DNA from: JACCZX01 sp963729165
GTDB lineage: Bacteria > Pseudomonadota > Gammaproteobacteria > Burkholderiales > Burkholderiaceae_F
Direction: 5' to 3'
DNA length: 64,000 nucleotides
NCBI GenBank assembly: GCA_963729165.1
Contig: CAVSMM010000008.1
Coordinates: 1-64,000 of the forward strand
Position numbers and translations under genes: made by a program. Shown piece after piece: positions 50,115 through 59,405 of this stretch. Within the stretch, counting starts at the first letter, position 1. Each line of letters begins with the position of its first letter. A model generated the notes under the pieces. The model made no database searches, was not told the DNA's origin, and saw only the letters and a list, made by a program, of their open reading frames with translations.

Positions 50115-50707
50115 TCAGCCTTCGAGATAAACCGCGCCGTTACCGCTGCAAGGCGGTCCGGCGCGCGTTTACGTTCTGTGCGCTAGCTTTTGCTTGTACC
50201 GTCAGCGCCGCAGCGGACCTGCGCGGCTTCATCAGTGAGGGTGGCGCTGGTGTGCTGCAGTACCAGCCCTGCAATGGGGCCGTAATGTCGCAGCAACTGT
50301 TTCCGATCGACGATAAAACGCCAAACGGCTCACTGCGCTCGGGAGTGGGTGCGGTTCGCCAGATCATGCTGCACAGATATAGGCCGCTCTACGTCGAGAT
50401 GCGCGGCGAACGCGGAAAGACGAACGCGACCGCGTATCAGTTTCAGCGAGCGGTTGGTACCGTCGAGTCATGCAAATCTTTGCCACGCGACATAGCGCCG
50501 AACGTGCGCTTGCTCGCCACTGGAGAAGCGCCTTCATGGCGTCTCGTCGTTACAGATGCCGCTGCAGTCCTTGAGTTGCCCGATAAGGTAACAGTGAAGC
50601 TTCCGCCTGCGGCATTCAAGACGGCCGGCACGCACCAAGCAAGCAAGGCTGCTCTAGCTCAGACTTACGAAGCTCAGTCGGCAGACGGCACTGCGATTCG
50701 CGTATGA
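50111..50707 (+). CDS. Exported protein of unknown function, third gene of the DUF1588/DUF1501 operon
   Basis: 198 residues from a TTG that overlaps the DUF1501 stop. A signal peptide (RAFTFCALAFACTVSAAA) precedes a mature domain with ADLRGFISEGGAGVLQYQPC, NGAVMSQQLFPIDDKTPNGS and YRPLYVEMRGERGKTNATAY. Two cysteines (QPC and ESC) could form a disulfide. The beta-rich, Cys-bearing architecture resembles small periplasmic COG3650-like lipoproteins. Translational coupling to DUF1501 suggests a shared pathway. Confidence 0.6.
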   Translation: MISLRDKPRRYRCKAVRRAFTFCALAFACTVSAAADLRGFISEGGAGVLQYQPCNGAVMSQQLFPIDDKTPNGSLRSGVGAVRQIMLHRYRPLYVEMRGERGKTNATAYQFQRAVGTVESCKSLPRDIAPNVRLLATGEAPSWRLVVTDAAAVLELPDKVTVKLPPAAFKTAGTHQASKAALAQTYEAQSADGTAIRV

Positions 50708-50874
50708 AGTGAATCCTCAGATGTGCAGCGATGGCCGGTCAGAAACCGCGTACGGCGCCCGCGTCGCCGTTCGTATTGAAAAGCGCGTGCTGCAAGGCTG
50801 TGCGGCGCGGTTCTAAGCGAGGCAATCGGTAGCCAACGAGGCTTGTCCGCGGAGCGGGTACATTTCGACCGCTC

Positions 50875-51651
50875 ATGAAGCTCGCAACTTTCAACGTCAA
50901 CGGCATCACATCGCGGCTGCCGCGTCTTCTCGAATGGCTAGAAGAATCTAGTCCGGATATTGCATGCCTGCAGGAACTCAAAACATCTGACGCGACGTTC
51001 CCCGAGCTCGCAATCAAGAGTGCGGGCTATAGCGCTATATGGCACGGGCAAAAAGGGTTCAACGGTGTTGCGATTCTTGCGAAGGGCGCTGAACCGATAG
51101 AACGGCGGCGCGGATTACCAAACGACCCCGACGACACGCACAGCCGGTATCTGGAGGCGTCGGTTGACGGGCTCATCGTCGGATCGATCTATCTACCGAA
51201 TGGCAACCCGCAACCCGGGCCGAAGTTCGATTACAAGTTAGCCTGGTTCCAGCGCCTGATTGATCACGCTGCGCAGTTGTATGACTGCGGAGACGAAGTC
51301 GTGTTGGTAGGCGACTACAACGTCGTGCCGACCGACAATGTGCATGACATCTATTCCCCGCGGTCGTACCTTGACGACGCGCTGTTGCAACCGGAGACCC
51401 GGGCGGCCTGGAGGCGGCTGCTTGAGCAGGGCTGGACCGATGCCATTCACACGCTGCATCCGGACGCGGCGATGTACACGTACTGGGACTACTTCAGAAA
51501 CCGGTGGCCGCGCGATGCGGGACTTCGGATCGACCATTTGTTGCTCAATGAAAGAGCTGCAGCACGGCTGAAACAGGCGGGCGTCGATAAAGCGATGCGC
51601 GGCCGGGAAAAGCCCAGCGACCATGCGCCTGCCTGGGTAGTGCTCGAATAG
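50875..51651 (+). CDS. xthA: Exodeoxyribonuclease III (AP endonuclease)
   Basis: 258-residue Mg2+-dependent AP endonuclease and 3'-5' exonuclease for base-excision repair. Catalytic motifs are present in order: LATFNVNGITSRL, CLQELKT (metal Glu), SIYLPNG, LVGDYNVVPTDNVHD (Asp/Asn), YTYWDYF, GLRIDHLLL and KPSDHAPAWVVLE (catalytic Asp-His). The length and ATG 50875 are normal. Monocistronic. Confidence 0.96.
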   Translation: MKLATFNVNGITSRLPRLLEWLEESSPDIACLQELKTSDATFPELAIKSAGYSAIWHGQKGFNGVAILAKGAEPIERRRGLPNDPDDTHSRYLEASVDGLIVGSIYLPNGNPQPGPKFDYKLAWFQRLIDHAAQLYDCGDEVVLVGDYNVVPTDNVHDIYSPRSYLDDALLQPETRAAWRRLLEQGWTDAIHTLHPDAAMYTYWDYFRNRWPRDAGLRIDHLLLNERAAARLKQAGVDKAMRGREKPSDHAPAWVVLE

Positions 51652-51721
51652 AGTCGCCGTGAAAGATTTGATGCTCCGTTGCGACGAATGTGGGGCTAAT
51701 GCCACCGGGCAAGGAGCAGAA

Positions 51722-52180
51722 ATGATTTTAAAGATCAAGTTCATCGTCGCTGGCGTCGTATTGAGCGTGTTTGCGCTCGCGTCAGAAGCCGGCGAGTTCA
51801 ATGAGGTCAACGGTGTCGCGATCAAAGGCTACGATCCGGTCGCGTTTTTCAAGGACAACAAACCGGTTCGCGGCAAAGATGACTTGCGGTTCCAATACAA
51901 AGGCTCGACGTTCGTCTTCGCGAACGCGGACAATCGTGCGGCCTTCGCAGCGGAGCCCGAAAAGTACGCTCCGCAGTACGGTGGTTACTGCGCGTTCGGA
52001 ACCGCACGAGGCTATAAGGCCGACATCGATCCTGCGACTTTCACTGTCATCGACGGTCGGCTCTATTTGAACTACAACGCGCAGGTTCAGAAAGAGTGGG
52101 CGGCTGACAGGACGCGCTTTATCCGCCAGGCCGATGAACGCTGGCCGACGGTGGCGAAGACGGAAAAAGTCTTCCGATAG
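51722..52180 (+). CDS. Exported YHS-domain protein
   Basis: 152 residues. It has a signal peptide (FIVAGVVLSVFALASEA) and then a YHS-type domain: VNGVAIKGYDPVAFFKDNKP, RFQYKGSTFVFANADNRAAF and YAPQYGGYCAFGTARGYKAD. The GYDPVAYF and YGGYCA motifs are family landmarks, and YHS domains often bind metals. AAGGAG 7 bases before ATG 51722 decides the start over the longer frame from 51659. Its role is unknown; metal handling is a guess. Confidence 0.85.
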   Translation: MILKIKFIVAGVVLSVFALASEAGEFNEVNGVAIKGYDPVAFFKDNKPVRGKDDLRFQYKGSTFVFANADNRAAFAAEPEKYAPQYGGYCAFGTARGYKADIDPATFTVIDGRLYLNYNAQVQKEWAADRTRFIRQADERWPTVAKTEKVFR

Positions 52181-52186
52181 GAGCGG

Positions 52187-54316
52187 CTACTTGCCGGATG
52201 CCTCTCTGAGCGTCACTGCCAGATTGAAAACCGGCTTCTCGCTCGTGTGATCTTTCCGGTCCGCCACGAAGTATCCGTTGCGTTCAAACTGAAACTTGTC
52301 GTCCGGCTTTGCGTGCGCAAGCGACGGTTCGACGTAGGCGCGCAGCACTTGCTTGCTGTTCGGATTGATCAGCGCGCGAAAGTCTTTGTCACCGGCGTCC
52401 GGATAGGGGTCGGTGAAGAGTCGATCGAACACCCGGACTTCTGCGGAAATGCTGTCGGCCGCTGATAGCCAGTGGATTGCAGCGCGGGTCTTGACGCTGT
52501 TGGCGCCAGCCGAGCCGCTCTTGGTCTCGGGTAAGTACTCGGCGTGCACTTCGATGACGTTTCCCGCCTTGTCTCTCACGACACTGTGCGCCCGGATCAC
52601 ATACCCGTACCGCAGTCGCACCGGCTGGCCGGCACCGCCCGGGCCGAGCGCGAGGCGGTAGTAATCGGGCGGCGCGTTGTCCATGAAATCCTCGGCCTCG
52701 ATCCACATCTCGCGGCCGATGCGCAAGGTGCGCGTACCGAGCTCCGGCTTATGCGGATGCACGGGTGCCTGCGTCTCCTCGGTCAGATCGACGGGAAAGT
52801 TATCGAGCACGAGCTTGATCGGCCGCAGCACGGCGGTGGCGCGCGGCACGGTCGGTTCCAGATCGTCGCGCAGCGCTTGTTCGAGCAGCGCGTAATCGAT
52901 CCACTGCGGCGACTTGCTGACACCCGTGCGGTCCATAAAGAGTTGCAGGCTTTGCGGTGTATAGCCGCGTCTGCGCAGCCCGACGATGGTCGGCATGCGC
53001 GGATCATCCCAGCCGTCGACGAGTCCTTCATCGACCATCTGAAACAGCTTGCGTTTACTGGTGACGACGTACGTCACCGCCAGGCGATTGAATTCGTGCT
53101 GATGCGGCAATAAAAATGGGTTCGCTTTGCCGAATTTTGCAAACGAGTCGAGCGCGGCCTGCAGCAAAGGCGTGAAGCACTGTGTCTGCTCGCGCAGCAG
53201 CTTAAAAAATTCGTCGGCGTCCTCATTTGCCAAACCCGCGGCCAGATCGGACTTGATCCATGACGCAAACATCGCATCGACGCGCCGCTCATAACGGCTC
53301 GCTCCGAGCTTGTCGCGATACCGGCTGCACAGCAGAGCGAACTCGCGACGAGGCTCGGCACCCGCTTCGTAGATCTCGCCGATCATGCGCTGCGCTGCTT
53401 CGTATTGCGGGCGGCGCAGCAGCGGCACGATGCGTTCGAGCACCCAGTCGTACCAGGGGCGCTGGTCTTCGAACTCCAACGTGCAGATCGAATGCGTGAT
53501 GTTCTCCAGCGCGTCTTCGATCGGATGCGCATACGCATACAGCGGATACACGACCCACTTCGTACCTGTCATATGGTGCTCGGCGAAGCGGATACGGTAG
53601 ATCACCGGGTCACGCATGTTGATGTTGGGGGATGCCATGTCGACCTTCGCACGTAGCACCATCGTGCCTTCAGCGTGTTTGCCCGCGCGCATTTCGCGGA
53701 ACAGTCGCAGTGACTCCGCGATCGGTCGATCACGATATGGCGAGTCGCTTCCGACCTGCGTCAATGTCCCGCGATTGGCGCGTATGTCATCCGCACTCTG
53801 TTCGTCGACATATGCGTAACCGGTTTCGATCAAGTACTCGGCGAAGCGATACATGTCCTCGAAGTAATCGCTTGCGTGATACAGATTGGATTCTTTGCCG
53901 TGCTCCCAATCGAACCCGATCCAGCGCACCGATTCGAGAATCGAATCGACGAATTCCTGGTCTTCCTTGACCGGATTGGTGTCGTCGAACCGCATATGGC
54001 AGCGCCCGCCGAAGTCGCGCGCGAGCCCGAAGTTCAGGCAGATCGATTTGGCGTGGCCAATGTGCAGATAGCCGTTCGGCTCAGGCGGAAAACGCGTGCG
54101 AATTCTTGCTGGATCGTCCGGTGCGTGCGCGTGCACATCGTAGGGCCCCGGGTGGCCCGCCCAGTGGCGCGGCTCGTACGTGCCGCGCACAAGGTCTTCA
54201 GTGATGATGTTGCGGATGAAGTTGGTCGCGTGCCCGGCGGATTTGTCGTCCACCACCTTGGTCCGGCCGCTGCCTTTGCTATCAACCTTGCCGCCGCTGG
54301 CGGCCCCGTTATCCAT
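52187..54316 (-). CDS. glnS: Glutaminyl-tRNA synthetase with about 100-residue insert in the catalytic half
   Basis: Class I synthetase that charges tRNA-Gln. It has the HIGH-type motif PPEPNGYLHIGHAKSICLNF, DDTNPVKEDQEFVDSILESV, YDWVLERI, the KMSKS equivalent VVTSKRKLFQMVDEGLVDGW, DDPRMPTIVGLRRRGYTP, and a complete anticodon-binding beta-barrel end. 709 residues is long: most bacterial GlnRS have about 550-590. The surplus is a N-terminal extension (about 40 residues, Lys/Asp-rich) and an insert at residues about 297-403 (MIGEIYEAGAEPRREFALLC ... FFKLLREQTQCFTPLLQAAL), between YDWVLERI and PHQHEF. In other GlnRS the gap here is only about 5-12 residues. The frame is uninterrupted through the insert. 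Confidence 0.95.
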   Translation of the reverse strand: MDNGAASGGKVDSKGSGRTKVVDDKSAGHATNFIRNIITEDLVRGTYEPRHWAGHPGPYDVHAHAPDDPARIRTRFPPEPNGYLHIGHAKSICLNFGLARDFGGRCHMRFDDTNPVKEDQEFVDSILESVRWIGFDWEHGKESNLYHASDYFEDMYRFAEYLIETGYAYVDEQSADDIRANRGTLTQVGSDSPYRDRPIAESLRLFREMRAGKHAEGTMVLRAKVDMASPNINMRDPVIYRIRFAEHHMTGTKWVVYPLYAYAHPIEDALENITHSICTLEFEDQRPWYDWVLERIVPLLRRPQYEAAQRMIGEIYEAGAEPRREFALLCSRYRDKLGASRYERRVDAMFASWIKSDLAAGLANEDADEFFKLLREQTQCFTPLLQAALDSFAKFGKANPFLLPHQHEFNRLAVTYVVTSKRKLFQMVDEGLVDGWDDPRMPTIVGLRRRGYTPQSLQLFMDRTGVSKSPQWIDYALLEQALRDDLEPTVPRATAVLRPIKLVLDNFPVDLTEETQAPVHPHKPELGTRTLRIGREMWIEAEDFMDNAPPDYYRLALGPGGAGQPVRLRYGYVIRAHSVVRDKAGNVIEVHAEYLPETKSGSAGANSVKTRAAIHWLSAADSISAEVRVFDRLFTDPYPDAGDKDFRALINPNSKQVLRAYVEPSLAHAKPDDKFQFERNGYFVADRKDHTSEKPVFNLAVTLREASGK

Positions 54317-54371
54317 CGATGCTGCTCACGCGCCGTCGACAAAAGGCGCAATTGTAGCGATGCGATCGGTG

Positions 54372-56207
54372 CTAGATGGCCTCCGTGCGCAGTTGCAGCC
54401 AAGTCGCCGCCGCGCCGCTGACATGCGGCCCGACTCTGCGCCGCACTTCGGCGTGATAAGCGTTCAGCCACTTGACTTCATCGTCGCGCAACAACGAACG
54501 CTCAATCACACGCGTGTCGATCGGCGATAGCGTCAGCGTTTCGAACTGCAGGAATTCGCCGAATTCGCTCGGCTCCTGCAGCGTCGCCGGTACGTTGAGA
54601 ACCAGATTTTCAATCCTCACGCCCCAGCGCCCCGGTCGGTAGATCCCCGGCTCGTTCGACGTGACCATGCCGGGTTCCATCGCCGTCTGCGGCTCGGGAG
54701 GCAAATGCGGCGTAATGCCGTGCGGTCCCTCGTGAACATTCAGAAAATAACCGACGCCGTGCCCCGTGCCGTGGCCGAAGTCGGCACCCGCGGCCCAGAT
54801 CGGCGCGCGCGCGAGCGTGTCGAGCATCGGACTGCGCGTGCCACGCGGAAACTTCGCCATCGACAGCGCGATCATGCCTTTCAGCACCAGCGTGTAGTCG
54901 CGGCGCTGCTCGGCAGTCGTCTCGCCCACCGGTACGACGCGCGTGATGTCGGTCGTGCCGTATTCGTACTGGCCGCCGGAATCGATCAGCAGCAAGCCTT
55001 TGCCGACCGTGCCGCGCATGCAGATCGTTGCGTGCGAATCCTCGGTGGCGCGATAGTGCGGCAACGCGCCGTTGGCGTTAAAGCCCGCGATCGGATGAAA
55101 GCTCGGGCACACATAGCCGGGTCGCCGCTCGCGTGCTTCGACAACTTTCTGCCCGACCGTCATCTCGGTAATGGTCTCGTGGCCAAGCGCTGCTTCGAAC
55201 CACGAGAAAAACTCCGCAAGTGCTGCGCCATCCTGCTCCATCGCATGACGAATGTGATGAGCCTCGGCCTCTGTCTTTCGGCTCTTCGCCAGCGTCGACG
55301 GATTGATCGCTTCGATGATCTGCACATGGCCGGGTACCGACTGCTGCAAGCCGAGCGTGATACGGCGCGGGTCGACCAGCAGCTTCGCATCGGCCGGGAG
55401 CGATTGCAGCGATGCAACGGCGTTGTCGTAGCGCGCCAGCGTGATGCCGTCTGCGGCCAGCCGCGTTGCAAGCTTTTCGTTGACCTTGCCTTCGGCGACG
55501 AACAGCGTGGCGCTTTTCGCATCGAGCAACAGATGCGAAATGAAGACCGGGTTGTAGCTGACATCGCCGCCGCGCAGATTGGTGAGCCACGCGATGTCGT
55601 CGAGGGTCGAAATCCAATGATGCGTGGCGCCGTGCTGTTTCATTTGCTGCCGGACAGCCGAGAGCTTGTCGGTGCGCGGAGTGGGTGCAAACGGCGCCAG
55701 ATGCTCGTAGACCGGTTGTGACGGCAACGCGGCGCGGTCGTCCCACACATCGTTCAGTACGTCCAGGTCGGTGCGCAGCCCGATGCCGCGCTCGCTGAGT
55801 ATCGACTGCAGCGCGCGCGCACTGGCCAGACCGAGCACCGCGCCGTCGACCGCGACTTGTCCTCCCGACGCGATGTGTTCGGCGAGCCATTCGAGATGCG
55901 CCGGACTCCCGGCGCCACCAATCTTCATCAGCTCGATGCCGGTGCCGGCGAGCTGGCCTTCCGCCTGCGCCCAGTAGCGGCTGTCGGCCCATAGGCCCGC
56001 AAAATCTTCGGTGACGACCAGCGTTCCGACCGAGCCAGTGAATCCCGAGAGCCATTCACGGCCCTGCCAGCGCTCGGGTAAATATTCGGAAAGATGCGGG
56101 TCGCTCGATGGCACAACGACCGCTGCGACGCCGTGGCGCTGCATCGCGCGGCGTAGTTTTTCGATGCGGGAGCGAACGGTGCCGCGGCGGGCGTCGATGG
56201 TGTCCAT
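54372..56207 (-). CDS. pepP: Xaa-Pro aminopeptidase (M24B family)
   Basis: Dinuclear-metal aminopeptidase removing N-terminal residues before proline. About 611 residues, the three-domain long form. It opens MQRHGVAAVVVPSSDPHLSE and WLSGFTGSVGTLVVTEDFAG. Metal ligands are in LLIDSGGQYEYGTTDITRVV (two Asp), GTGHGVGYFLNVHEGPHGI (His), TSNEPGIYRPGRWGVRIENL (Glu) and the final Glu. The start is ATG 56207 (TTG 56222 is also in frame). Monocistronic, 55 bases downstream of glnS on the same strand. Confidence 0.94.
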   Translation of the reverse strand: MDTIDARRGTVRSRIEKLRRAMQRHGVAAVVVPSSDPHLSEYLPERWQGREWLSGFTGSVGTLVVTEDFAGLWADSRYWAQAEGQLAGTGIELMKIGGAGSPAHLEWLAEHIASGGQVAVDGAVLGLASARALQSILSERGIGLRTDLDVLNDVWDDRAALPSQPVYEHLAPFAPTPRTDKLSAVRQQMKQHGATHHWISTLDDIAWLTNLRGGDVSYNPVFISHLLLDAKSATLFVAEGKVNEKLATRLAADGITLARYDNAVASLQSLPADAKLLVDPRRITLGLQQSVPGHVQIIEAINPSTLAKSRKTEAEAHHIRHAMEQDGAALAEFFSWFEAALGHETITEMTVGQKVVEARERRPGYVCPSFHPIAGFNANGALPHYRATEDSHATICMRGTVGKGLLLIDSGGQYEYGTTDITRVVPVGETTAEQRRDYTLVLKGMIALSMAKFPRGTRSPMLDTLARAPIWAAGADFGHGTGHGVGYFLNVHEGPHGITPHLPPEPQTAMEPGMVTSNEPGIYRPGRWGVRIENLVLNVPATLQEPSEFGEFLQFETLTLSPIDTRVIERSLLRDDEVKWLNAYHAEVRRRVGPHVSGAAATWLQLRTEAI

Positions 56208-56255
56208 TGCAGGCTCTGACAAAACAAAATCGAAGTGTAGAGCCGGAGACTGTCG

Positions 56256-56640
56256 CTATGGTGATCCGCGGCGACTACCGAGCCGCTGCGACCAACCCGC
56301 GATTCGTCGCTCCATCATTCGTACTCCGGTTTCGTGCACGCGTTGTCGAAACTCTGCCGGCAGCGTGTGAACGGCGCTGTCGTGCTCGACCAGGTCGCTC
56401 CGCCATCGAGTGTGACCGCGCCCACCAAGCCGTCGAAAGCCCGCTGGACCAGCGATCCTGTTGCCAGACTGCAACGATGTCGGCGGCATTTGCCGGATTG
56501 ACCGCCGCGTAAGGCTCGACCTCTGCGTTGCGGTATTCGGTGCCTCCGAGCGCGCTCCCCCCGTGCAATTACCGTTGTCATCGAAGAGGTTTCCGATAGC
56601 GTTTGAATAAGATGCGTTCTGACAGCGCACCATCGACTGT
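56256..56640 (-). pseudogene. Remnant of a sialidase/BNR-repeat-like exported protein
   Basis: Fragments in three frames give EYRNAEVEPYAAVNPANAAD then IVAVWQQDRWSSGLSTAW and FDGLVGAVTLDGGATWSSTT then APFTRC. This is the N-terminal block of BNR/sialidase-like proteins (NxEVEPxVAVNPxNPxNIVxxWQQDRW, FDGGxTW). Only about 110 residues remain, with frame breaks and no continuation before the aminopeptidase gene. It is therefore a truncated relic rather than a gene with a sequencing error. It is unrelated to its neighbours. Confidence 0.6.
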
Positions 56641-56803
56641 GACGATTAGCCGTCTCGCGGGATGCATACATGCTAACGATCATCCGGAAAACCAGTGAAT
56701 TCCGTGGCGTCAATGGTTAATCGTGAGTATTCATTCTGCCCTCGCGTGAGTTACGCTGGAGCCGTTTCCGATGCGCATCATGGTTGCATTCGACTGCTTG
56801 TAA

Positions 56804-59341
56804 ATGGCGTCTGAATTGATCCGCAAAGCCAAAGTGCCGACGCTGGCCGGCGCCGACGCGGAAGGCGTTTCCGCGGCGTGCGATCAGTGCGGTGATCCGC
56901 TGGCAGGGCTACGGGTCGTGCAGCGTCCTGTTGGCGCAACGATGCGCGCGTTCTGCTGCAACGGCTGCGCGTTTATTGCGGAGCAATTGTTCCTGGCGCA
57001 GGCAGGCAGCCGCGATCGCGCGTTGCTCAACGCGTCGATCGCCGCTGAAGCCGAAGCAAGTTCCGCAGCGATTGAGGCCGCCACTGCGGCCGGTTCGCAT
57101 CTGCAGCTTTCGATTCGCGGAATGGTGTGCAGTGCGTGCGCGCTGATGATCGAGCAAAGCCTGCGCACGGTGCCAGGCGTGATCAAGGCAAGCGTCGATT
57201 TCGCAACGCACACGGCGTACATCGCGTTCGATCCGAAGCAAGTCACTCGCGGCGAGCTGCAGCGTTCGATCGAGCGAGACGGCTACGACGCCGGCAGAGT
57301 GCCGCGCGACGATGCGCGAATCGATGCGCAAGTTCGACGGATCGATCTTCTGCGAGTGGTCATCGCGTGGCTGGCAGCTACGCAGGTGTTGATGCTGTCG
57401 CTGCCGCTGTATGTCGCATCGCCCGGCGCAATCAGCTCCGAGATCGAGCGTTTGCTGCAGGGCGCGAGCTTCGTGCTCATCTTGCCCGCGCTGCTCTTTT
57501 CAGCGCAGCCGCTTTATCGTGCCGCTTGGAGTCAGCTTCGAATGTGGCGCATGGCCGCGATCGGCCTCGAACTTCCGACGGTAATGGCGATCAGTGCCGC
57601 GGTAGGTGCAAGCGCTTTTGCCGCTGTCACGGCGCGCGGCGCAATTTACTTCGATGCGGTGGCTCTTGTCATTGCGTTGGCGATCACGTCGCGCTGGGTT
57701 CTTGCGGGCGGCGTGTGTATTGCGCGCTCGCATTGCGACGCTGCGCGCCGTCAATCCACCAGTGCGCTGCGGTTGGTCGCGTTTCCATCGTCGCTCGCCA
57801 CCGAGTCCGTGACCGCGCAACAATTGAAGCCGGGCGCGCGTGTTCTGGTGCCGCCAGGCGAGGCGGTGCCGTCGGACGGCGTGGTCGTGCACGGCCGTTC
57901 GAGCTCCTCGCAGGCGTCGCTCACGGGTGAATCGTTGCCGGTCGAGAAATCCGCCGGTGCACCCGTGCTGGCGGGCGCGATCAATCTTGATCAGCCGTTG
58001 GTCATCGAGATCGGGCGCGGTGGCACCGAATCGAGCTCGCTTGCGTTGCAGAGGATGGCCGAAGAAGCCGGCAGAGAGCGCCCGCGTACCGAGGAGCTTG
58101 CCGCGCGTTTCGCTGCACCTTACCTGTGGCTGATGGGTTCAGCCGCGCTGATGACTTTGCTGGGCTGGCTGCTCGTCGATCCTTCGCAAGCCGTATCAAG
58201 CATGATTGCGGTGCTGATCGCTGCCTGCCCGTGCGCGTTGCTCTTAGCCTCACCGGCCGCCACTGCGGCGGCGCAATCCGTGCTGGCACGCCGCGGTGTG
58301 CTCGTCTCCCGCAACTGTGCGATCGAAGCGCTTGCAGACGCAAACGTGCTCGCATGCGACAAGACGGGAACGCTGACGACGGGCGAGCCGCGCTTGTTGC
58401 GGCAGCTGCTGCTGCGTACTGCGGATCCCGAATACACATTGGCGATTGCCGCTGCAATGGAGACATTGTCAACGCATCCTTATGCGCGCGCGCTGATCGG
58501 CGCGGTGCAATCGCTCGGCAAGTCGCTGCCGCCACTGACAGACGGACGGGTCGAGGCATCGGCAGGCATCGAAGCCACCGTCGGCGGTCGTCGCTACCGG
58601 CTCGGCAAGATGGAATTTGCACTGGTCGACAAGCAGGCTGCGCAGCGCGCCGATGTCGCGGCGATTGCGGCGCGCGAAGGACTGCATGCTGCCAGCACGA
58701 TCGTGCTGGCGGATGCCGAGGGGCCGGTGGCGCTGTTCGTATTTGGCGAGCGGCTGCGCGACGACGCGGCGTCGCTGATCGACACGGTCGCCGAGCGCGG
58801 TGTCGAGCCGATCTTGATCTCGGGCGATCGGCGTGCGCCGGTGCACGCGGTTGCCGCGGCCCTCGGCATCGAGCGCGCACTTGCGCATCAAACGCCGCAC
58901 AGCAAGTGCGAATGGGTCGTGAGTCAGCAGCGGGCCGGAAACAAAGTAGCCATGTTGGGTGACGGCATTAACGACGCACCGGCGCTGGCGCGCGCCGATG
59001 TGTCGATCGCATTGGCCGATGGATCGGCAACTGCGCAGCAGCGGGCAGATTTGATCGTGCAATCTTCTCGCCTGACGGATATTGCGTTTGCCTTCACGGT
59101 GGCGCGCAAAACGATGCGTCTGGTGCATCAGAACCTGGGTCTTGCTCTTGGCTGTAACGTAAGCTTTATCGCGCTCGCAGCGCTCGGAATCACGTCGCCG
59201 GCGGTTGCGATCGTGGGCACTGCGGGCAGTGCATTGCTGGTAATCGGTAACGCCGCCCGACTGCTGCGCAGTAACGATATCCGCCAGGGCGGAGCAAAGC
59301 GCACACGGGTTGGCTCACTCGGTCTACGCGGAACAAGCTGA
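56804..59341 (+). CDS. Heavy-metal P-type ATPase, CcoI/CtpA-like copper pump
   Basis: 845 residues. A N-terminal Cys-rich segment (SAACDQCGDPL ... AFCCNGCAFIAEQL) precedes an HMA domain with SIRGMVCSACALMIEQSLRT. The ATPase core follows: SLTGESLPVEKSAG, the transport-site helix IAACPCALLLASPA (CPC), ACDKTGTLTTGEPRLL, ETLSTHPYARAL (HP of the nucleotide site), and MLGDGINDAPALARADVSIA. The N-terminal CxxC/CCxxC block and overall order match CcoI, which supplies copper to cbb3 oxidase. No ccoNOP or ccoG/S is in the window. ATG 56804; it precedes alaS by 64 bases. Confidence 0.9.
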   Translation: MASELIRKAKVPTLAGADAEGVSAACDQCGDPLAGLRVVQRPVGATMRAFCCNGCAFIAEQLFLAQAGSRDRALLNASIAAEAEASSAAIEAATAAGSHLQLSIRGMVCSACALMIEQSLRTVPGVIKASVDFATHTAYIAFDPKQVTRGELQRSIERDGYDAGRVPRDDARIDAQVRRIDLLRVVIAWLAATQVLMLSLPLYVASPGAISSEIERLLQGASFVLILPALLFSAQPLYRAAWSQLRMWRMAAIGLELPTVMAISAAVGASAFAAVTARGAIYFDAVALVIALAITSRWVLAGGVCIARSHCDAARRQSTSALRLVAFPSSLATESVTAQQLKPGARVLVPPGEAVPSDGVVVHGRSSSSQASLTGESLPVEKSAGAPVLAGAINLDQPLVIEIGRGGTESSSLALQRMAEEAGRERPRTEELAARFAAPYLWLMGSAALMTLLGWLLVDPSQAVSSMIAVLIAACPCALLLASPAATAAAQSVLARRGVLVSRNCAIEALADANVLACDKTGTLTTGEPRLLRQLLLRTADPEYTLAIAAAMETLSTHPYARALIGAVQSLGKSLPPLTDGRVEASAGIEATVGGRRYRLGKMEFALVDKQAAQRADVAAIAAREGLHAASTIVLADAEGPVALFVFGERLRDDAASLIDTVAERGVEPILISGDRRAPVHAVAAALGIERALAHQTPHSKCEWVVSQQRAGNKVAMLGDGINDAPALARADVSIALADGSATAQQRADLIVQSSRLTDIAFAFTVARKTMRLVHQNLGLALGCNVSFIALAALGITSPAVAIVGTAGSALLVIGNAARLLRSNDIRQGGAKRTRVGSLGLRGTS

Positions 59342-59405
59342 TCGCCTAGGCTCGCAAGTATCATCTGGCGCTTGATCAGTCGAGGCGCGCACTGCGCCTG
59401 CAGTC

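Noticed and set aside
54705..55721. 338-codon plus-strand frame inside the aminopeptidase gene
   Set aside because: Antisense to well-conserved M24B motifs, with Arg-rich composition. It is a shadow frame.
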